A stretch of 64,000 bases of DNA, from assembly GCF_900156735.1 (NCBI RefSeq), contig NZ_FTOL01000008.1, positions 1 to 64,000 of the forward strand, in the 5' to 3' direction. Below, piece after piece: positions 25,408 through 33,563 of this stretch. The notes under the pieces were generated by a model. The model saw only the letters and a program-made list of their open reading frames with translations, was not told the origin of the DNA and searched no databases. Both the position numbers and the translations under genes were made by a program. The DNA comes from Chryseobacterium ureilyticum. Its GTDB lineage: Bacteria > Bacteroidota > Bacteroidia > Flavobacteriales > Weeksellaceae. Every line of letters begins with the position of its first letter. Within the stretch, counting starts at the first letter, position 1.

Positions 25408-25894
25408 ATGGTTTCTTTTTCTTCTTCTTTTTCTCTTTTTCTTTGCTGATTTTTACCTTTTTCTCTTTCTTCGGATTTAATATCTCTTCAGCAACTTCAA
25501 ACTTCGGCTCTACCACTTTTACTTTTGTAGGTTTGATTTCAATCTTAAGATCAAAATAGCCTTTAAGATCGTCCTGTGAGATTAAATTTTCTTTAAATAA
25601 AAACTCAAGAATTTCCTTTCCAGAATCATTAAAAAAGTTGTGTGAAAGTTCTTTTAATAAGAACCTTTTATATTCTTCAAACGGAACAAGTACTGTGTAC
25701 TTGAAGATTCTCCCTTCTTTTACAGTAGATAAATATCCCTTTTCAACCAATATTTTCAAGTATGTGGAAACAGTATTTTGATGTGGTTTCGGTTCCGGAT
25801 GCTGCTCCATAACGTCCTTCAGATAGAAAGATTCCATTTTCCAAAACAGCTTCATAAAGTTTTCTTCTGCGGCAGTAAGATGATTAATTTTCAT
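25406..25894 (-). CDS. BlaI/MecI-type winged-helix regulator with Lys-rich tail
   Basis: 162 residues from the ATG at 25894. A winged-helix domain (1-75) of the Penicillinase_R type: 'LTAAEENFMKLFWKMESFYLKD', 'NTVSTYLKILVEKGYLS' and wing 'VKEGRIFKYTVLV'. A helical dimerisation part (75-115) and an acidic/hydrophobic segment follow, and the protein ends with about 25 residues that are mostly Lys and Glu. Classical BlaI/MecI repressors pair with the sensor protease BlaR1; none is present. Instead its start lies 8 bp after the stop of a PAP2-like membrane protein gene. It may repress that operon. Confidence 0.83.
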   Translation of the reverse strand: MKINHLTAAEENFMKLFWKMESFYLKDVMEQHPEPKPHQNTVSTYLKILVEKGYLSTVKEGRIFKYTVLVPFEEYKRFLLKELSHNFFNDSGKEILEFLFKENLISQDDLKGYFDLKIEIKPTKVKVVEPKFEVAEEILNPKKEKKVKISKEKEKKKKKKKP

Positions 25895-25902
25895 GTATTC
25901 TT

Positions 25903-26505
25903 CTAATGTTGAAATTGTATATTGCAATAAAGATAGATAAAAGATACCATAAAAGCTATTCCTGCACCCATAAATACTTCTTTTACGGTATGTCTTTTTA
26001 AGATAACTCTGGTAACTCCCACTAAAATAGCAATTCCCAGCCAGACAATTCCCATTTTCCAGTCCAGTGTGAAAAACAATGCTGCTACAAATATATTAAA
26101 GGCAGTATGCATAGAGCTTTTAATAAAAAAATTGCTGATCTGTAGCGCAAAAAGTAATATTAAAATAAACAGCATAACCAGATCAAGATATCCGTTTCTG
26201 ATATAATTAAAGATAAGGTAAGTGATGACACAGGCAGCAATGAAAATATATAAAGTTTTTCTCTGAACCCTGTTGGAAACATCCATATTGGTATACCTTC
26301 CTGTTTTTACATTCCATACCAGCCAAATAATGATAGGGACAATAATCATTAATAATAAAGGAAGAAAATAAAGGAAAGATTCTTTAGTAGTATACTGTTT
26401 GATACTCATGTACACAAAAAAGATAATCAATGACACCAAGGGATTGAAGAAGTCAGAGATAACCTTGGAGACTTTGTGGAGAAGTGAAGTCTGTTTTTCT
26501 TCCAT
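25903..26505 (-). CDS. PAP2-like integral membrane protein
   Basis: 200 residues with about six membrane helices. The PAP2 phosphatase motifs are partly recognisable: 'SSMHTAFNIFVA' in place of PSGH and 'GVTRVILKRHTVKEVFMG' in place of SR-x5-H-x3-D. The first motif (KxxxxxxRP) is poorly visible and the final catalytic Asp is replaced (KEVF), so phosphatase activity is uncertain. Family members dephosphorylate undecaprenyl-PP or lipid phosphates. Likely in one operon with the BlaI-like regulator 8 bp downstream. Confidence 0.75.
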   Translation of the reverse strand: MEEKQTSLLHKVSKVISDFFNPLVSLIIFFVYMSIKQYTTKESFLYFLPLLLMIIVPIIIWLVWNVKTGRYTNMDVSNRVQRKTLYIFIAACVITYLIFNYIRNGYLDLVMLFILILLFALQISNFFIKSSMHTAFNIFVAALFFTLDWKMGIVWLGIAILVGVTRVILKRHTVKEVFMGAGIAFMVSFIYLYCNIQFQH

Positions 26506-27052
26506 ATAAAAAGTTTAAATGTCAAATATAAGATTATAAGCTCAAAAAACAAATGAACACCTGCAGATGCTCAATATGTGATAATAATAAATAAGGGTTG
26601 GGCTTTTATTGCAATAAAGAAAGATCTGAGATTAAGATTCAAATGAGAATGTTATTGAGGTTTTTTATGGAAATATAGAACACGAAAATTAAAGATTTGC
26701 GGAATTTTCACACGAAAAGAGGTTGTAGAAATGCCCAAAAGATATGTTAACAATAATTAAAGATTAAAAAAATCATAGAATAAAATGTGATATTTTTTTT
26801 AATGTGCCATTTCATTTTTTATATAGATAAAGCCTTAGATATAGGCTGGTTGCTTAGAAATTGTAATAAGAAAATAGCAAATGGAATACTGCGGTATGAG
26901 TATTTCTAAGGGTCGAAAATTAAGAATAATCCATTCCGCTTGCAAATAGATTTTACAGAAAAAACGAAAAGTTATCTATGTATAGAATAAAAACAAAGTT
27001 TTTTTCATAATTTTGCTCAACTATTTCATCATAAAAAAGCAAGAGCTAACAC
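26506..27052. other. 547-bp intergenic region before pdhA
   Basis: The longest gene-free stretch of the window, between divergent genes (PAP2-like and pdhA). It has a -7 element at 27008-27015 for pdhA. The rest is A/T-rich with a short possible stem AGCCT/AGGCT near 26833-26850. A 35-codon ATG ORF at 26802-26909 has no recognisable features and no obvious promoter. No known RNA family was identified. A decayed gene or an unrecognised small RNA could be here. Confidence 0.5.
27008..27015 (+). promoter_or_regulatory. -7 element TAATTTTG upstream of pdhA
   Basis: Exact TAnnTTTG match 37 bp before the pdhA ATG. Confidence 0.5.
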
Positions 27053-28054
27053 ATGAAAGAATTTTCTAAAGAGGTATACCTGAAGTGGTATGAAGATATG
27101 ACAATGTGGAGAAGGTTTGAAGACAAATGCCGTTCTCTTTACCTAAAACAAAAGATCAGAGGATTTTTACATTTGTATAACGGACAGGAAGCTATCCCTG
27201 CCGGGTTTACACATGCAATGGATCTTACAAAGGATAGTATGATTACTGCTTACAGATGTCACATCCATCCAATGGCGATGGGAGTAGATCCTAAGAGAAT
27301 CATGGCAGAACTTTGCGGTAAAGCTACCGGAACTTCTGGAGGTATGGGTGGATCTATGCACATTTTCAGCAAAGAGCACCGTTTCTACGGAGGTCATGGT
27401 ATTGTTGGAGGACAAATTCCTTTGGGAGCAGGTATTGCTTTTGCAGATAAATATTTTGACAGAAAAGCTGTAAACATCTGTTTCTTCGGAGACGGAGCTG
27501 CAAGACAAGGTTCATTACACGAAACTTTCAACATGGCAATGAACTGGAAACTTCCTGTAGTATTTGTTGTAGAAAACAACCAATATGCAATGGGAACTTC
27601 TGTAAAAAGAACTGCAAACCACGAAGATATCTATAAATTAGGATTAGGATATGAAATGCCTTGTCTTGCTGTAGATGCAATGGACCCTGTAAAAGTAGCT
27701 GAAGCTGCTTACGAAGCTATTGAAAGAGCTAGAAGAGGGGATGGACCAACGTTCATCGAAGCAAGAACTTATCGTTACAGAGGACACTCTATGTCTGATG
27801 CTGAGCCTTACAGATCTAAAGAAGAAGTAGCTGTTCACAAAAATGATGATCCAATCGAGTTGGTAAAACACAGAATCCTTGAAAACGGATGGGCTACTGA
27901 ACAGGAATTGGAAGCTATGGATAACAAATCCAGAGATTTTGTTGAAGAGTGTATCGAATTTATGGAAAACTCTCCATATCCAGATGCAGAGAAAATCTAT
28001 GAGTATGTATATGCTCAGGAGAATTATCCATTCTTAGACAAATTAGAAAATTAA
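27053..28054 (+). CDS. pdhA: Pyruvate dehydrogenase E1 component, alpha subunit
   Basis: 333 residues. Thiamine-diphosphate motif 'GDGAARQGSLHETFNMA' (GDG) closing with 'VVENNQYAMGTS' (NN), and the phosphorylation-loop-like 'YRYRGHSMSDAEPYR'. It decarboxylates pyruvate with an E1 beta partner and transfers the acetyl group to lipoyl-E2. The E2 gene follows 83 bp downstream, whereas no E1 beta or E3 gene lies in this window, so the complex is encoded at more than one locus. Cytosolic. Confidence 0.96.
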   Translation: MKEFSKEVYLKWYEDMTMWRRFEDKCRSLYLKQKIRGFLHLYNGQEAIPAGFTHAMDLTKDSMITAYRCHIHPMAMGVDPKRIMAELCGKATGTSGGMGGSMHIFSKEHRFYGGHGIVGGQIPLGAGIAFADKYFDRKAVNICFFGDGAARQGSLHETFNMAMNWKLPVVFVVENNQYAMGTSVKRTANHEDIYKLGLGYEMPCLAVDAMDPVKVAEAAYEAIERARRGDGPTFIEARTYRYRGHSMSDAEPYRSKEEVAVHKNDDPIELVKHRILENGWATEQELEAMDNKSRDFVEECIEFMENSPYPDAEKIYEYVYAQENYPFLDKLEN

Positions 28055-28067
28055 TAAATAAAATTAA

Positions 28068-28126
28068 TTTGAAATTTGAAATTTGAAATTTCCGAATTCT
28101 CAAATCTCGAATCTCAAATCTCAAAT
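28068..28126. repeat. Heptamer arrays in the pdhA-pdhC spacer
   Basis: Three exact copies of TTTGAAA (28068-28088), a short unique centre, then four copies of CTC(A/G)AAT (28099-28126). The two heptamers are near-complements (TTTGAAA against ATTTGAG), so the halves form an imperfect inverted repeat that pairs best in minus-strand RNA through G-U pairs. It fills most of the 83-bp intergenic space of the operon. Confidence 0.7.
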
Positions 28127-28137
28127 CAATATAGATT

Positions 28138-29739
28138 ATGGCAGAAGTAATTACGATGCCCCGCCTTTCCGATACTATGACGGAAGGTAAGGTGGCGAAA
28201 TGGCATAAAAAAGTAGGAGATAAAGTAAAGGAAGGAGATATTTTAGCTGAAATTGAAACTGACAAAGCTGTTCAGGATTTCGAATCTGAAGTAGAAGGTA
28301 CCCTTTTATACGTAGGTGTAGAAGAAGGTGCTGCTGCTGCTGTGGATTCAGTTTTAGCAATTATCGGTAATGAAGGAGAAGATATTTCAGGATTAACAGG
28401 TGGAGCTGCTGCTCCCAGTGCAGGTTCTGAAGAAAAAAAATCAGAAGAACAGCCTAAAACAGAAACTGTGGAAACTGCTTCAGCAGAAGTTCCGGCAGGA
28501 GTAGAAGTAATCACAATGCCAAGACTTTCTGATACAATGACAGAAGGTAAAGTGGCGAAATGGCACAAGAATGTAGGCGATACAGTAAAAGAAGGTGATC
28601 TTCTTGCTGAGATCGAAACAGATAAAGCGGTACAAGACTTCGAATCTGAATTCAATGGTATACTATTGAAGCAAGGTGTAGAAGAAGGTGGTGCTGCTCC
28701 GGTTGATTCAGTATTAGCAATCATTGGTCCTGCAGGAACTGACGTTTCAGCGGTAGGAGCTCCGAAAGCTGCTGTTCAGTCAACTGAAAAACCAGCTGAA
28801 CAAAAAACAGAAGCTAAAGCTGAAGAAAAAGCTGCTCCGGTTGCAAATACTTCATCTTCTGACAGAGTGGCAATCTCTCCATTAGCTAAGAAAATGGCTC
28901 AGGATAAAGGAGTTGACATTAATGCTGTTCAAGGTTCTGGTGAAAACGGAAGAATCGTTAAAAAAGATATTGAAAACTATCAGCCATCTCAGGCGAAACC
29001 AGCTGTTTCAGCTCCGGCTGCAAATGCTGCTGCTCAAGTTACTGTAAGCTTCGTACAAGGAGAAGATACAGAGACTCCAAATTCACAAGTAAGAAACGTT
29101 ATCGCGAAACGTCTTTCTGAAAGTAAATTCTCTGCTCCTCACTACTATCTGATGGTTGAAATCAATATGGATAAAGCAATTGAAGCTAGAAAAGAGATCA
29201 ATTCTATTCCAGATACAAAAATTTCATTCAACGATATGATCATTAAAGCAACAGCAATTGCTTTAAGAAAGCACCCGCAGGTAAATTCAAGCTGGGCTGG
29301 AGATAAGATCATTCACAGAGGAAATATCAACGTTGGTGTGGCAGTAGCTATTCCTGACGGATTAGTAGTTCCTGTATTGAAAAATACAGACCAAATGTCT
29401 TACACTCAGATTTCTGCAGCTGTAAAAGATATGGCTTCAAGAGCTAAGAACAAAGGTCTTAAGGCTAACGAAATGGAAGGATCTACATTCTCTATTTCTA
29501 ACCTTGGAATGTTCGGAATTGAAACATTTACAAGTATCATCAACCAACCAAACTCTGCAATCCTTTCAGTAGGAGCTATTATTGAGAAACCAATCGTTAA
29601 GAATGGCCAAATCGTAGTAGGAAACACAATGAAACTTTCATTAGCTTGTGACCACAGAGTAGTAGATGGTGCTACAGGTGCTCAGTTCTTACAAACCTTA
29701 AGAACATATCTGGAAAATCCATTAACATTGTTACTGTAA
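28138..29739 (+). CDS. pdhC: Pyruvate dehydrogenase E2, dihydrolipoamide acetyltransferase
   Basis: 533 residues. Two near-identical lipoyl domains (about 1-78 and 122-198), each with the lipoylated Lys in 'ETDKAVQDFES'; Ala/Glu-rich linkers; a peripheral-subunit-binding domain (about 240-282, 'VAISPLAKKMAQDKGVDI'); and a catalytic domain from about 310 ending in the active-site 'CDHRVVDGATGAQF'. It transfers acetyl from lipoamide to CoA. Probably co-transcribed with pdhA despite the repeat-filled spacer, since a terminator lies only after E2. Confidence 0.96.
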   Translation: MAEVITMPRLSDTMTEGKVAKWHKKVGDKVKEGDILAEIETDKAVQDFESEVEGTLLYVGVEEGAAAAVDSVLAIIGNEGEDISGLTGGAAAPSAGSEEKKSEEQPKTETVETASAEVPAGVEVITMPRLSDTMTEGKVAKWHKNVGDTVKEGDLLAEIETDKAVQDFESEFNGILLKQGVEEGGAAPVDSVLAIIGPAGTDVSAVGAPKAAVQSTEKPAEQKTEAKAEEKAAPVANTSSSDRVAISPLAKKMAQDKGVDINAVQGSGENGRIVKKDIENYQPSQAKPAVSAPAANAAAQVTVSFVQGEDTETPNSQVRNVIAKRLSESKFSAPHYYLMVEINMDKAIEARKEINSIPDTKISFNDMIIKATAIALRKHPQVNSSWAGDKIIHRGNINVGVAVAIPDGLVVPVLKNTDQMSYTQISAAVKDMASRAKNKGLKANEMEGSTFSISNLGMFGIETFTSIINQPNSAILSVGAIIEKPIVKNGQIVVGNTMKLSLACDHRVVDGATGAQFLQTLRTYLENPLTLLL

Positions 29740-29758
29740 TTTCTAGAATGAAAATAAT

Positions 29759-29786
29759 AAAACCTCCCAAATTGGGAGGTTTTTTG
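29759..29786 (+). terminator. Terminator after pdhC
   Basis: AACCTCCCAA (29761-29770) and TTGGGAGGTT (29772-29781) are complementary and followed by TTTTT. Confidence 0.85.
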
Positions 29787-29816
29787 TTTTAATACAAATA
29801 ATGTTATTACAATTTG

Positions 29817-29847
29817 TTGTAAAATCGACAATATGTTACTATTTTTG
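29817..29847 (+). promoter_or_regulatory. Promoter TTG-N20-TATTTTTG of the ABC gene
   Basis: TTG at 29817-29819 and TATTTTTG at 29840-29847, 20 bp apart. The ATG at 29852 is only 4 bp after the -7 element, so the mRNA is probably leaderless or nearly so. Confidence 0.65.
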
Positions 29848-29851
29848 AATC

Positions 29852-30520
29852 ATGATTAAAGCAAGAAATATCCATAAATCTTATGGGAATTTAGAAGTAC
29901 TGAAAGGAGTTGATATTCACATCAAAGTAGGAGAGGTAGTTTCTATTGTAGGAGAATCAGGAGCAGGTAAATCAACATTGCTGCAGATTTTAGGAACTTT
30001 GGACCATCCTACCCAATCTGGAAAATATGATACTGAAATTGAAATTGCCGGAGAATCATTTATTAATATGAATGATAAACAGTTATCCAAATTTAGAAAT
30101 CAAAATATTGGGTTTGTATTTCAGTTTCATCAACTTCTTCCTGAGTTTACTGCTTTGGAAAATGTATTACTTCCTACAAGAATTGCCGGCGCCAATGAAA
30201 GAGAAGCTATTGAAAAAGCATATGCTTTATTTGAAGATTTGAAAATCGAGCAGAGACTGAATCATAAGCCGAATCAACTTTCCGGCGGAGAAGCGCAAAG
30301 GGTAGCTGTAGCAAGAGCTTTAATCAATTCTCCAAAAATTATCTTTGCTGATGAGCCTACAGGAAACCTGGATTCAAAAAATGCGGATGACCTTCACAGA
30401 TTATTTTTTGACTTGAGAGATAAGTACAACCAAACATTTGTAATTGTAACGCATAATCCTAATCTTGCTGAAATTACAGACCGTAAACTTGTTATGAAAG
30501 ACGGAATGATTGTAGAATAG
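29852..30520 (+). CDS. LolD/MacB-type ABC transporter ATP-binding protein
   Basis: 222 residues. Walker A 'GESGAGKST', Q-loop 'FVFQFHQLLPEFTALENV', signature 'LSGGEAQRVAVARAL', Walker B 'IIFADEPTGNLDS' and switch 'VIVTHN'. The ENVLLP/NLDS features place it in the MacB/LolD/FtsE group that drives lipoprotein release or mechanotransmission. No permease is adjacent; the gene stands alone upstream of an L,D-transpeptidase-like lipoprotein, so the partner must be encoded elsewhere. LolD is likely but not certain. Confidence 0.88.
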   Translation: MIKARNIHKSYGNLEVLKGVDIHIKVGEVVSIVGESGAGKSTLLQILGTLDHPTQSGKYDTEIEIAGESFINMNDKQLSKFRNQNIGFVFQFHQLLPEFTALENVLLPTRIAGANEREAIEKAYALFEDLKIEQRLNHKPNQLSGGEAQRVAVARALINSPKIIFADEPTGNLDSKNADDLHRLFFDLRDKYNQTFVIVTHNPNLAEITDRKLVMKDGMIVE

Positions 30521-30534
30521 CAGCAATTAAGCAG

Positions 30535-31113
30535 ATGATGAAACACTTTATTTTCCTTTTTATACTTTTAATTTCCTGTTCAAAAGCGGAGTCTCAGCAA
30601 GGAAGTGTTGAGAATATACCTTCTACAAGAATTACAGAAATTAAAAACTATATTAAAGATAAAGGATACAATCAGAATGTGGCTATTTTTATCAATTTTA
30701 AGATTCCATCTGGAAAATATCGGTACTTTATTTATGATCTGAAAAATGAAAAAATACAATATAAAGCTGTTGTATCTCACGGTTCAGGTTCAGTAGTTTC
30801 GGGATCAAATGCTTTAAAATTTAGTAATGTTGAAGGCTCATACCAATCTTCTTTGGGAAAATATGCAATTGGGAAAAGCTATATTGGACAATTCGGTAAA
30901 TCCTATCGTTTAAAAGGCTTGGATACAACCAATAGCAATGCAATGCAGAGAGCTATTGTTCTTCATTCATTACATTGTGTTCCCGATGTGGAATCCCAAA
31001 ATCCGGCATGTCTGAGTTTAGGCTGTCCGATGCTTTCAATAAATGCTTTTAAGGAATCAGCAAAGCATATTGATAGATCACAGCAACCGATTATTCTATA
31101 TGCATTTTATTAG
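30535..31113 (+). CDS. Lipoprotein murein L,D-transpeptidase-like protein (YkuD_2 type)
   Basis: 192 residues. Signal with lipobox LLISC (Cys15). The catalytic domain shows the YkuD-type core: the strand 'HGSGSVVSGSNAL', 'SLGKYAIGKSYIG', His in 'AIVLHSLHCVP' and the nucleophile Cys in 'LSLGCPMLS'. Related enzymes cross-link or edit peptidoglycan stem peptides in the periplasm. A start at the second ATG (30538) is equally possible. It begins 15 bp after the ABC ATPase gene, so the two are likely co-transcribed. Confidence 0.83.
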   Translation: MMKHFIFLFILLISCSKAESQQGSVENIPSTRITEIKNYIKDKGYNQNVAIFINFKIPSGKYRYFIYDLKNEKIQYKAVVSHGSGSVVSGSNALKFSNVEGSYQSSLGKYAIGKSYIGQFGKSYRLKGLDTTNSNAMQRAIVLHSLHCVPDVESQNPACLSLGCPMLSINAFKESAKHIDRSQQPIILYAFY

Positions 31114-31125
31114 AAACTAATAACG

Positions 31126-31884
31126 ATGAAAAAAATATCTATCCTTTCTATTTCTCTGATGATGATTGTATCATGTGGGAAAAAAGATGCTCAAAAAGAA
31201 AATTTATCACTTAATCTTCAAAAAGGTTTTGAGCAGACATTAATTTATTCTACCTCTACTGAAGGAAACGGAAATGGAGGAATGAATGATGCTACGGAAG
31301 TTAAATATACTATAGATTCTGTAGATAGAGATTCAAATTATTATATGACAGGAGAAATTGTAAGAATGACTTACAATCAAAAAATGTTTGGGGAAGAAAT
31401 TCACTATGATTCCAGAGAAAGCTCTAATTCAGATGATGGAATGGGGGAGGAATTTAAACCAATGCTCAACAATCCTTTTACATTTAAGATAGATAAATAT
31501 GGTAAAATTCTTGAGAAACAAAAGTTTACTAAAGAGGTTCCCAATGATTTACATTTAGATCAATATAATATTATCCCAGTGGTTTTTCCTAAAGAGACAG
31601 TAGAAAGCGGTTTTAAGTGGCAGGATACTACCCCGAATCCCATCGTAAAGGCGATGTCTATTTCCAATAATTATACTTATAAAGGAATAAAAGATAATAA
31701 AATTGAAATTACAGTCAACTCAAAACTGAGCGGAGGTGGTATGATGAAAGACTCCGATATTGAGGGAAAGTATATTTTTGACAGTAAAACAAAAACTTTA
31801 GTTTCTGCGGAAAGAAATATGCCTGTACAGATTGGAGGAGGAAAGGCTACTTTTACCATTACACCCAAAATAGACGGGTTTTAA
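31126..31884 (+). CDS. DUF6263 family lipoprotein
   Basis: 252 residues. Lipobox at the N-terminus: 'MMIVSCGKKD' (Cys about 17). The rest is predicted beta-rich with the pattern of DUF6263 proteins of Bacteroidota ('FTFKIDKYGKILE', 'VVFPKETVESGFKW', 'GKYIFDSKTKTLVSAE'). Function unknown; probably a periplasmic or outer-membrane-anchored lipid- or ligand-binding fold. Starts 13 bp after the transpeptidase gene, in the same apparent operon. Confidence 0.8.
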   Translation: MKKISILSISLMMIVSCGKKDAQKENLSLNLQKGFEQTLIYSTSTEGNGNGGMNDATEVKYTIDSVDRDSNYYMTGEIVRMTYNQKMFGEEIHYDSRESSNSDDGMGEEFKPMLNNPFTFKIDKYGKILEKQKFTKEVPNDLHLDQYNIIPVVFPKETVESGFKWQDTTPNPIVKAMSISNNYTYKGIKDNKIEITVNSKLSGGGMMKDSDIEGKYIFDSKTKTLVSAERNMPVQIGGGKATFTITPKIDGF

Positions 31885-31901
31885 TCATTTAAATACATTC
31901 A

Positions 31902-32579
31902 ATGTCAATAAAATTTCTTGCCGAAGACGACAGACCGCGTGAAAAATTCTTGCAGAAAGGAAAGAATGCTCTTTCCGATTCTGAGCTTCTTGCCATTATT
32001 ATGGGAAGTGGAAGCAGGGAAGAAAGCGTAGTAGAATTAGCAAGAAAAATTTTAGCTTCTGTAAATAATAACTGGCATCAACTAAGTCTTCTTTCCGTAA
32101 AGGATTTAATGAAATTCAAAGGAATAGGTGAGGCTAAAGCAATTTCAATTATTACGGCACTGGAAATTGGACGTAGAAGAGCCGGGCAGGAAATTCCTGA
32201 AAAACCAACAATAGGTAATAGCCACGATGCATATGCTATACTTAAAAATCAATTGTCAGATTTAAGAACTGAAGAATTCTGGGCAATTTTTCTTAATAAC
32301 AGCAATAAAGTCATCCACATTTCACAGCTGACGCAAGGAGGGATAAGTCAATCCATTGTAGATGTAAGAGTTTTGTTTAAAACCGCTCTGGAACATTTTT
32401 CAACGGGAATCATTATTGCCCATAATCACCCTTCAGGAAGTCTTAAACCCAGCAAAGAAGATATTAATATCACCCAAAAAATAAAAGAAGCGGGGAATGT
32501 ATTAAGCATCCAGCTTCTCGATCATATTATTATTACACAAAACTCATATTTTAGCTTTTCTGACGCAGGATTATTATGA
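31902..32579 (+). CDS. radC: RadC family JAB-domain DNA repair protein
   Basis: 225 residues. N-terminal helix-hairpin-helix region ('LLSVKDLMKFKGIGEAKA') followed by a JAB/MPN metalloprotease-like domain whose zinc motif is 'IIAHNHPSGSLKPSKEDI', with the upstream Glu in 'RTEEFWAIF'. The family is linked to DNA repair or deubiquitinase-like chemistry, with little direct evidence in bacteria. The stop overlaps the next start by 4 bp (ATGA). Confidence 0.93.
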   Translation: MSIKFLAEDDRPREKFLQKGKNALSDSELLAIIMGSGSREESVVELARKILASVNNNWHQLSLLSVKDLMKFKGIGEAKAISIITALEIGRRRAGQEIPEKPTIGNSHDAYAILKNQLSDLRTEEFWAIFLNNSNKVIHISQLTQGGISQSIVDVRVLFKTALEHFSTGIIIAHNHPSGSLKPSKEDINITQKIKEAGNVLSIQLLDHIIITQNSYFSFSDAGLL

Positions 32580-33487
32580 TTAGAAGATTGAAATACAATG
32601 AAATTGATTTTGAAAAATATACTCAATGTCTGGAAAATTCCGAACAGAGAAAATACTCTGCAACCAGAGACTTTTTAGATATTACAGCAAGAGATCAGTG
32701 GGAAATATTAGTGTATAAAGACTATGAAGCAGTAATGCCTATACCCTTTGTAAGAAAATATGGAGTTAAAATTGTTCATAATCCTAAACTTTGTCAGCAA
32801 TTAGGTGTTTTCTCAAAAAAAGATGATTTACAGCTTAATATACAGTTTTTAAACTATCTGGAAGATCATTACCTGATAAGAATTTACTCATTTAATGATG
32901 GGAATAAACTAAGCGAAGGCTTTAGAACAAAGAAAAATTTTTTGATTTATCCTGAATCTTACGAAAAGGTATATGCAAGGTATTCTCCGAAGAGAAAAAG
33001 AAAATTACGATTGGATCAGGAGGTTTTAGACCATTCGGAAATTAAAGAAGTTTCCTATGAAGAAGTCAAGCTATTTATAGAATCCAATATTATTGGCTTA
33101 GGGAAAGAGACTGATTTATCCAGCTTTTTACAGATTTTTGAAATTTCTTACCATAAGAATTATCTTAAATTTCATGCATTCTATTATCATGGAAAAATAA
33201 TAAATGCGATTGCAACCTATTCAGATTGTAATACAGTTGCCCTTTTAGGAACTTTTAGTGATAAAGAATATGTGAAATTATCAGGAGCATCAGTATTGAT
33301 TGATACGAAAATTAAAGAAACTATTGCAAACAATAGTTTTGATTTCGAAGGAGGAGATATTCCCAATATCGAAGAATTTTTCAGAGGATTCCGTCCCGAA
33401 CTGAAACCCTATGGAATTATTGAAAGATCAAAGAAAGAACTCTTTAGGAAATTGGGAATTCTTTTAGCGAGAGGTAAGTTTTTTTAA
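32576..33487 (+). CDS. FemAB/GNAT-like acyltransferase, unknown substrate
   Basis: 303 residues. The central and C-terminal parts resemble FemAB-like double-GNAT proteins: 'VYARYSPKRKRKLRLD' (K-x-R/K-R-x-L as in FemAB-type enzymes), 'FHAFYYHGKIINAIATYS', 'LSGASVLIDTKIKETIANNS' and 'FDFEGGDIPNIEEFFRGFRP'. No signal peptide. By analogy it could transfer an amino acid or acyl group to a cell-envelope or lipid precursor; this is inference. Translationally coupled to radC by a 4-bp overlap, with no known reason for the pairing. Confidence 0.65.
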   Translation: MIRRLKYNEIDFEKYTQCLENSEQRKYSATRDFLDITARDQWEILVYKDYEAVMPIPFVRKYGVKIVHNPKLCQQLGVFSKKDDLQLNIQFLNYLEDHYLIRIYSFNDGNKLSEGFRTKKNFLIYPESYEKVYARYSPKRKRKLRLDQEVLDHSEIKEVSYEEVKLFIESNIIGLGKETDLSSFLQIFEISYHKNYLKFHAFYYHGKIINAIATYSDCNTVALLGTFSDKEYVKLSGASVLIDTKIKETIANNSFDFEGGDIPNIEEFFRGFRPELKPYGIIERSKKELFRKLGILLARGKFF

Positions 33488-33563
33488 ACCATGAAAACTA
33501 TTGTTTAGATTGGTTCTAATTAAGTATTATTCCGTACCTTTATAAACACTTATAATAACCGTT

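Noticed and set aside
25406..26505. Beta-lactam resistance locus
   Set aside because: A BlaI-like protein is present but no beta-lactamase, penicillin-binding protein or BlaR1 sensor accompanies it.
26802..26909. 35-codon ATG ORF upstream of pdhA
   Set aside because: No signal, leader, motif or nearby terminator; length is within chance expectation in a 547-bp A/T-rich spacer. Left as a note only.
28068..28126. CRISPR-like array
   Set aside because: Units are 7 bp with no spacers and no cas genes are nearby; it is a tandem heptamer repeat.
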